Source: a virus. From it: 64,000 bases of DNA. Shown here piece by piece: positions 1 through 9,300 of the stretch. The notes under the pieces are model-generated. The model was not told the origin of the DNA, did no database searches, and was given only the letters and a program-made list of their open reading frames with translations. The position numbers and the translations under genes were made by a program. The stretch's first letter is position 1. The number at the start of each line of letters is the position of its first letter. The DNA is taken from positions 1 through 64,000 of the IMG/VR virus record IMGVR_UViG_3300024517_000019; one strand, 5' to 3'.

Positions 1-310
1 GTAGAGTTCGGTCTAGCCTGTCGAGTGCCCGCGAACTCTCGCCTAATGTTTGCTTGACACCTTGTGATACGATGTTGGCTTCCGCTGTAACTTTGATCGT
101 TTCCTGTTGCAGTTCTTTGTGATCTGCTCGCTGTTCACCCAAGTGCCCTAAGAACATCCTGACCAGTACGATCAGGGCACAAATCATGGGGATTTCGGTG
201 ACTAACTTGCCAATTATTCCGTCCATAACGCCCCCTGCTTCGCTCACTGCGGTTGCCATGCCAACTCGACCCAGTGCCCCTGTAGCGAGTATCAATAGTG
301 CTAGTTTCAT
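1..310 (-). CDS. small membrane protein, 3' end outside window
   Basis: This frame opens with ATG at 310 and runs off the left edge, so at least 103 residues are present. The ATG overlaps the TGA of the giant upstream gene as ATGA, which implies coupled translation. Residues 1-20 are hydrophobic (signal or first helix) and residues 41-58 form a second hydrophobic segment (IPMICALIVLVRMFLGHL). A polar, Gln/Glu-rich stretch likely to be coiled coil follows. Size and topology would suit a holin or spanin-like protein at the end of a virion block, but no family is recognised and the C-terminus is missing. Confidence 0.7.
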   Translation of the reverse strand, partial: MKLALLILATGALGRVGMATAVSEAGGVMDGIIGKLVTEIPMICALIVLVRMFLGHLGEQRADHKELQQETIKVTAEANIVSQGVKQTLGESSRALDRLDRTL

Positions 311-3300
311 TCGAATTTAACCCTGAGCAGCTGGTTGATTCGTCGTCCAAACGCTGTAATTCCACGATCCCCGAACCGCCTGGTCGATCCTGCACCCTTC
401 TTAATGTGGCCTGTGTACAAGCCAGCCAGTTCCTCAGGACTCAGGCCAGTCCTCTTCAGTATCTGCAAAGCCCACTGGGACTTCAGTTCTCGTTCCTTGC
501 GGCGTTTCTCGTACCGTGCCATCGCTTCGCCAGCCTTACGTTTATACGGTGGGGCAGTGAACGTCCTTACTAATGTACCAATGTACTTCTCAACAGGGCG
601 AGTCACTTTTCCTGCGACCGTACCGCCAGCCCAGGGTGTTGGGTACAGCTTCAGGGGCTTCTTGCCCATCGCTTCCCTGGCAATACCGGTCACATGTCGC
701 ATGATCGCAAACCGATCGTCACGGTCCTTGATGCCCTTGGCTGACTTGCGAATGTCAGCAATCAGGGTGGCATAACGCTTCATCTCGCTGAACCGACGGG
801 TCATGTCAGTAGCGTCCTTGCCGTGCTTTTCAGCACTGTTCATCTCCTGCTCGACCTTCTTCATTCGCTTGTAGAACTCACGGTCAGTACGAGTGTAGTT
901 CTGCTTTAATGTGACAGCTGAGGAAATCAGGTTCTGGCTAATGCTCTCAGAGGCAGGGACCTTCTCGCCCTTGAACCGCTTCCCAACCCCAGCTGCCGCC
1001 CTGCTCAGCCTGCTAGTCATCCCGCCTGAGTAGCCCTCAAGCAGGTGATCAAGTTGCACAGGTGACAGGCCAACGTAGCCAGCCATCTTCTTCGCCAGCT
1101 CACTGGTCCGGTCTGTGTAGCGGTCCTCTCGGTTCTCCGTGAGCATCGTCCTGGTCTCAATTGGACGACCTGTGAATGTGTCCTTGTTCGCTGCAACCTC
1201 GAAGAGAGGATGGACGACAGCGACACGGGGCATCGGGAACATGTCCTTGAAGAAACCCTCGCCAAAGTCCGATATGGGTCCGTCAAAGCCAAGCTCCTTC
1301 TCAAGCTCGCTCATCGCCTCAGGGTCATTCTCCTGGGTAGCATCTAGTACCGAGGTGATGATCCGCAGCAAGTAGCTCCACTCGTACGGCATCTTCAGTC
1401 GATACTTGGTCTGACCGTTCTCGTCAGGGAAGATCCAATGTCCGTCCTGCCAGACAGGTTGTTCTTTCCTCCAGTCGTCGTCCTTGTACATAAACCAGTA
1501 CGCCAGGCCGATCGGGATGATCGTCTGAGCCAGCCGCCAGAACAGCTCCTGGGACATGATGTTCATCCACTGCGTCTCTCGGCTGCCTGTGTCCTCATTC
1601 TTCCTGCCGTATGGAATCGGGATAGCAAACTGCTTGCCTCTGCGGACGGTTCGGACTGCCTTGTCCACACCTTCCCACCTGGCGTTCCAGAAAGGCACGG
1701 CACGGTTGATCTTGCGACCAATGGTTCCCATGCGGCTGAAGTTCACCGTCACGTCAGCGGCTGCCCTGGCGGCTGTGATCAGCACTGCCTTGGGCACTGC
1801 ACCCTCTTTGGCGATACGTGCCCTGTCCCAGCCCTGGTTCCTTAGTGACTGAGTGAACTCAGCGAACCGTGAAGCGACTTCAGACAGGCCAATGAATTGG
1901 CGAATGGTGTCGCCAGGCCTGAGCATGGCATTGGTGACATTCCCAGCCAGGGACTTGAGACGACTGTCGTTGATTGATCGCAGGTCGGACATGATGACCT
2001 TGGCCAGGTTACGGTCCAGGCCCTGGAAGTGAGCCAGTTCGCCACCAGCTGCCTTGTACTGAGCCACCAGGACATCCTGCTCCAAGCCAGCCATGAAGTT
2101 GGCTTCAGACCAGGCGTAGCTGAGGATCGCTTGTATAGGACGAACCCAGGCCTTCCCTCTGCCGACAGCTCGGTACATCGACCGACCGAGACCAGTGCTG
2201 AGAATCCTCTCACGAGCCAGGAAACTGGTTGATGCGTTACCTCGCAAGAAGTCTGTGTACTGCAGGTCTTCCTCAGGCGTCCTGTCAGCAGCATCGGTCT
2301 TAATGATGTCCAGGATGTACTCAGGGATGTCTTCCTCTCGCTGCACCTGGAAGGTGATCCAGTCAACCAGAGCATTACCCACGGCAAAGGCGGGGGACAT
2401 CGTCACAGCACCAGCTCGGAACGTCGTCGTAATGGCCGAGAATACCTTGCCAACGACGTTTGGCAGCACCGCCTGGTCAGTTCGCTTCACTGCTTCGTAC
2501 AGGTCAGGCCTGAACCAGAACAGGTGAGGCTTCATCTTCTTCAGGCCAGTGATGTTGCCATCCTCGTCAGTCTCATACTGGCTGGCAGTGTCGTACAGCA
2601 GCAGGACCGGGTCAGCACCATTGTTGAACAGGTCAGGACGCCAGATGTTGAGCGTTTGCGTCAGGCTGTCAGGGTCCATGTTCTCCAGGTCTTCCTGGCT
2701 GATTCCGTTCTCCAGCATGATCTTCTCAATACTGGGCCAGATCTCAGATACGTTGAACTGAGTAGGGACATTCTTCGGCTGCAGCTCATGGACAAATCCA
2801 CCAGGCCCCTTCATGCCCGTGTGTAGTGCCTGGTCAGCAATCGTCTTGGTCAAGTACACCTCGTTGCTGCGAGAGTACATCTTGATCGTCTTGCGGATCG
2901 TTGACACCATCGGGTCAATGATCCGGTTGCCGCTGCCGTGACGACGCTTGAACAGCTGCGTCGAGCTGAACAGCTTGGCACCGCCAATCGACTTAGGGAT
3001 CTTCTGCGACTGATCGATCTGACGGTACATGGGGACGTAGTTGTTGTGGGAGTCTACGATCCGCTTGGCTTCCAGCAGAGAGATGACCCCTGCATGTGCC
3101 GAAGCGAACGTCATGGCATCATTGAACTTCTTCAGGTCCAAGGCTGCCTGTCGCCACACTGGGTTGTCGTACTTCTCAACGAACTGGGTAGCGTCCTCCA
3201 AGGTGATACCCGGCTGCACAGGGGTTGCGTTCCCCTTGGCGTCAGTCTTGTTCCACATCTCGATCGCTTGCAGTGAAGCAGCAAACTCCGACCACTTGCG

Positions 3301-6300
3301 GTACTTCTTTCTGCTCCAGCCCAACACCTTGTGGATGCCACGCATGTTGACCGATTCGATCTCAACCTTGTTAATGTCCTCGTCAATCTCAAGGGCATCA
3401 AACAGCTGCTGAGCATGCTCGGCTGTCATCTCATTGTCGATCACCTCTCGCTTCACCAACTGCTCGAACGTAGGGCCGATAGGCTGGTTGTTCCTGGGCG
3501 AGAAGACTTCACCTTCGATAGCCTGCCTGGCATTGGAGGGGCCGGTGTAGTTCATCACCTCAGCCACTTCCTTGGCCGTCTCACCGGGCTTGAGCTTCTT
3601 CCCGCCTCTCTTGCGGCGTTCGTTCTCAAACACCCGTAGAACGTCATTCTCGTCCTTCAGGGCCGTGTACAGAGACCGGGTCATCCCACCAGCCTTCTGC
3701 ACTCCCCAGTCGAACGTCGTCTGGCCAAGCTCACGGGGCATCTTGCTGGTCCACCAGTCACCCCACCACATCTGGTCATCCACTCGCTTCTCGAAGCCAG
3801 CACTGATCCAGTTGAGCGTGTGGCCCTGCATGTCCTTGATCTTCTTGCCCATCTCCGGGTTCTTCTCAATCCAGTCCTGGAAGTGAGCGGAGAAGGCAGG
3901 ATAGTTCCGGCCCAGGTAGTCAGGGTTCGACCAGTACAGCCGTACAAACTCAGCGAATCCCTCGTGTATCCGACGACCGATACTACGGAAGTTACCGATG
4001 TCAGATCGAGCAATCGTTGTGTCAATCCAGTTCTTGCCAGCATCCTGGACAGCAACCACGATCGAGTCAGTGTTGCCCGATCGATACACGCCTCTAACCT
4101 CGCTGCCGTTCTTCAGCACAACCTTCACCCGTTGGTCGTAATCAAGGTCACGTAGAGAGACCCGGGCATCCGTCGGGGCCGAAGACACAATGTTCGTTCG
4201 CTTATCGAGTACGTGACCCACTTCGTGAGCATGGATCATGATGTCGCCACTTGCCTTGTTGCGGCGACGGATAATCTCAGGGGCAACCTTGAAGACCGCC
4301 AGGGCCTTACGGTTGCTGATGTAGTTCTCGAAGATCGGCACGTCGAACCAGATCGACATCGTCTTGATGATGTCGTGGTGGCTACTGTAGGGAGCCTTGT
4401 TGTTGTCAGGCTCTCTCAGGTTGACAGTAGGTCCGTCAGGAGTGATTTGGGCACCGCTCTGTGAGTCACCTGCGAAGTACTGATCAGCGTCACTCTGCTC
4501 ATCCGTTTCAGCTTCTTCAGCCTTACGTATGTCAGCGTAGATATTGTGAATGCGTTCGGGGTAGTGAGGGGACTCCATGGCCTGCTCGTCAGATTGAGGA
4601 TGGTCTGACTCCTCTTGAGCAGGCTGCTTCCACTTGATCTTCTCGACCGCTTCCCTCGCCTTCGTTTGTGCCACCCCGCCTTGTCCCTGAACAGTCCACG
4701 ATTCACCACTGCCCCAAACCTTGACTGTGTCACCAGTCCTGGCGGGCTTCTGCCCTGTCCACGCAATTACAGGCTTAGAGGTTGCCCACACTGCTTTGAT
4801 CCCGCCCTTGAACCTGGAAACTCGAATAAATCCAGCGTCCTTCAAAACTCCCACGACTACCTGCTGGGGTGTTGCACGCTTGATGCCCAGGTCTTCCAGG
4901 TTGATCCCAATCGTCTGGCCAGCCGTTAGTTCATCCTCGTGCAGATTGAATGCCTCAGGCTCCAGCTCATAGGTGTAGCCGTCTCGGAACACGAGCTTCT
5001 TAGCAGCACTGACCGTGAATACAGGGTTGTAGGAAAACTCAGGAACGTCTTTGGAGAGAGTCTTTACTAGCTCGGCACCAGTCTCTTTAAGGCGAAGGCC
5101 ACCCGTAGCCCCCAGGTCGTCAGCGTCAAGGATGATGTCAGCATCGACATCAGTCTCCTTTGCACCAACATGAGAGTACATCTCTTCACGCTCTGCCTCT
5201 TCGAGGTGCTGGAGGCTGTCCGTCTGCCAAGAGCTATTGACCCTCTGCATCTTCGACAATAGGCCACTGTCGATATCTTTGAGTTTCTTGATCTTGGAGA
5301 AGTCAGCACCCATTCGTTTCATGAACGCCAGGTGCTGCTTGACCTCAGATCGGGTGCCCACGTAGCCGATTCCTGACTTCGTAGGGACGTGTGTCATCTG
5401 GAACTTCTTGGTCGGCACCCATTGGTTCTCCGTCCCGTTCCATTCCATGTCTGGATGGATCAGAACCGTGCCTTCAACCAGCTCACCAGATACGTCAACT
5501 TGATCCTGGACCTTGGCCTCGCCTGGCCGAGTCAGCTTGACTGTCGCATCTGACTTCCCTCCCTTGATCGACCTGGCATCCTTCTTGAGTAGATCAAAGA
5601 AGCGAACGTCCTTCTGCCTCTCACGGGCCGTAGCACGACGCTCGATCAGTTCCTGAGCTGCCGGGCTGAGCTTCGGCTTCTTGGCTGGTTTAGCCTTGGC
5701 CTTCTTAACTGGCTTAGATTCGGACTTGGGTTCAGGCTTCGCTTCTTCCTCAGCACCAACAAGCTCCAGGAACCCTGTGTCCTCAGACACTTCCCATTGG
5801 GCAGGATCAAGGTAGTGAGCGAAGATGACCGCCCGTGGCTTCTTCCCCCAGTCACGCTCTTCTATCTCCGCAACCACCGCACGCTGGGCAGCGTCAATGT
5901 GCTCATTCGTGGCGGCAGGGAACTCTTGCTGCAGGACGACTGCCAACTCAACCTCAGGAATGTAGTACCCACTCTCTTCGCTCTGCGACCGGATAGGGCC
6001 ACGCAGTACGTACTCCGTCTGAGACAGGTGATTCAAGATAGCGACATCGCCATCCTCAGCTTCGCTCTCAAGGATCGGGCTTTGCTCAAGCTTGTCTAGA
6101 ACACGAGAGACGTTCCCCTCGTACTCTTCCAGGTACTTAGGTGCATCGGTCACTACCCCGTCGAAGCCAAGCCTGCGGGCCACGGCGTGTATGTCCGATG
6201 GGGTGGCGTCCTTGGGAATCTCAGGTGCCCTGGCAACAGACTTGATCCGATCAACCCAGGTTTGGTTCGCTGGCTCAACTGTCTTTGGCTCAAGCGTGGT

Positions 6301-9300
6301 GCCTTTCTCTGTGGTGCGTGTCTCGCCTACCAGCATCGCATCGAATACTGACTTCAGATTAGGACTGACCTTCTTGGCCAGGGGTGTCCCCTTGATCGCC
6401 TTGTAGATTGCCTTCAACCATTCCTTGAACTTGGCGAACACCTTCTTCAGGGCTGAACTGGGGGCCTTGCCGTCCCTCAGGTATCGCTCAAAACCAGAGG
6501 CGAACTGTTCCTCTGCTTCTTCCGACCACACAATGCCATCCTGCTTCAGTTCAGCAGACGCTCTCTCCATCAGGTTCTTCGGCAGGGATCGCCTGAAGAT
6601 GTGCCCTAACTCATGGACTAGCGTTGATACGTCTGACGACTCGAAGGCGTGAAGGATCGCTTGGTTGTCTTTTGTGAACTCGACTGCACCACGCTTCTCG
6701 CCTCCGCGTCGCTGCTCAAGGATGTCGCTGATCACAATGTCAGCATGGTCGAATATGACGTAGTTAAAAGTTGCCTCGCCACCAGACGTGTGGCGAGAAG
6801 CCTGGTCAAAGTATTTGATGCCCCTGATTCCATGGTCAAGCAGATGAAGCGAGGCCTGCTTGGGTGACCACTTACTTTCTTCGTATCCCTCAAATTCTTC
6901 TTCCGTTTCCTCCACTACTAAGCTGCTTAGCCACTTGCCAACTTCCTGGCCTTCCACATTTTGCTCAAAGTAACGCTTGGCGTCCTCTCTTGCGTCATCC
7001 TCGCTCCGTCCGGCACCAACGGCATTCTTTTCACCGTCCACAACCTCATAAGCAGCCCACATCTGTGGTGCCACGTAGAGTTCGCGGGCGATGCTCTGGT
7101 AAATGGCTTTCCCTGTCGGGAGATCAAAGCGGACCGGGCCGCTTCCTTTTTCCAGGACGGAGGAACCACCCGCTCGGTTGGTCACTCCGCCGTCGGCGGT
7201 GTACCGTGGCAGAGGAGTGATTCCCGGTTTGCTCAGTCTGGGAACCTGCCCCATAACCGGAATAAGCCCGGCAGTCCTTGACCGCCTTCTGAGGTCGTGC
7301 ATTCCCTCTTCAACTTCGTCCCACTCTTTGCGGATAGCAATTCCTTCAGTCCCGTACTCCTCCCCTCCACGAGCAAGTAAGTCGTGATGGCGACGGGCAA
7401 GGCTATTGGCTCTTTCGTTTAAGTCATCTAAGTCCTTCGACATCGCCTGGTGGTCAGTGATGATCGGGGCCGAAGTACCCTGCAAGGCAGTTCTCACTTT
7501 TTTGCTCTGGCCATCCAGGGGCTTGTCCCACAGCAAGTAATCCTTCTGCTCTGGTGCCAATTCAACTTTGTAGAGCAGCCCGGAGTAGGGCTCTACGCCT
7601 GCATCCTTCATGTTCTTTGCTTCTGGGTGAGGGCTGAGCAATCTCTTCCGCCCTCCCTCCACAGCCATCCACTCAGAAGTGCCCTTGAACCCCATCTCTT
7701 TCATTTCTGGGGTAATCTGCTGAAAGCCCTCTCGCTCCACCTCTTCTACGTCAACCGACCATCTGCCGCCTTTGCCCTCATGGAACGCAAGGACCCTGTC
7801 GTAGCCTCCCCGTCCACGGATAATTCGGCCTGGAGTGTAGTACTCGCGGAGCTTCTCCATCGGCTGTTCACGGCCTCGGGATAGCCCCTCCTTGTAGGAT
7901 CTGCCAACCGCTTCTGCGTCAGCAAAATAGAGTCCCCAGCCATAAGTCTGGTTGCCTTCCCCTTCGCCGACATGGTCCAGCAAAAACTGTGGGAACGCCT
8001 GGTGGGATGGTGATCCGTGCCAGGCAGGGTGATAGAGAACGTCACCGCTCTCATCAACTTCACCACTCCGCTTGGCGGTGATCTTCTCGAAGAACTCGTC
8101 AGCAGGCCTGTTGTTTTCCTTCGCCCATTGCTCAGCCCTGGCATTGGCAATCTGCATCACTGCTTCGGACTGCTCTTTGCCAGCTATGGCCTCAATCTCT
8201 TGGGCTACTCGTGAAGCGTGAGCGGGGTCTTGTAGGGTGGTTCCGGCCTGTGTGGTGTGAGTGGGGCCGATATCGACACCAAAGACATCGGACAAATCGC
8301 TCGCAGCGAGCTTCTTGGAGGCGTCCCTGGAGGCGGAGGCTCTCTGCAACAGCTCCATTGCACGTTTGGCCTCCTTGAGACTCCCGTACTCGACGGTATT
8401 GGGGTCTGTCTCGTGAGGGCCAACTGTCTTGATCGGGGTATCGACGAACCACTTGCGACCCTTGCCGCCAATCATCCAAAGCTTTCCGTCACTGCCACGC
8501 TTGGTGTACGGCGTGTCAGAGTCAGGGTTGTACTCCCAGCCATCAGGCTGCATGTAGCCGTCAGTGTTGCCAGGGGACTTCTCCGTCCCTGGCTGAACTG
8601 GCTTCTGGGAACGGTCAGGAGTTCTCGACCAGACACCCGTCTCGCCCATCGCCTTGAACACTGACTCACCTGAGTCATCGATCAGGCCAAACGTCTTGAG
8701 TACCCTTTCCAGGAACTTACGTGCTCTACTAGCTGGCTTGGATGACCTCCACTTGGGGAAGGCATCTGCGACATCTTCCTCTTGCTCCCAATCCTCTTTG
8801 CTCTTGTCCGAGTACTTCTTGACCAGGGAGTTCCATTCTTGCTGAGTGACCATCCCTCCCTTACGCAGGAAGTGAACAACCTCGTGCTCAAGGGTATCGA
8901 CTCCAGCCAGCTGCTTACTGATCTTGATTATCGCCACACCGTGAATAGGGGCCTGGCCTTCGACAACCATGCCGATCATTCCACGGGTGCCAACCCCTTG
9001 CTGTCGCTCTTGGGGAGTAAGCTCACGACCAACCTGTCTCTCAACAGCTTGCCACTCAACCTCAGTCATGTCGCCCATATCAGAGACGAGTATGTCAAAG
9101 AACTTCCCGCCAGCCGTGTTAACTCTCCAGCCTGCGTTTCCTTCAAGCTCGTCTACCTTCCTTCCGGCTGCCAACTTGCGAACGTCCTTGGTGCCGATAC
9201 GGGGGTGGATTGCACCTTCAGCAGCAGGGGGACCAGCCGAGACGTTTCTCGCAGGTTGCACTGGTTCAGGCTGAGGCTGCTGCTCTTGCAGGCCGGGAGG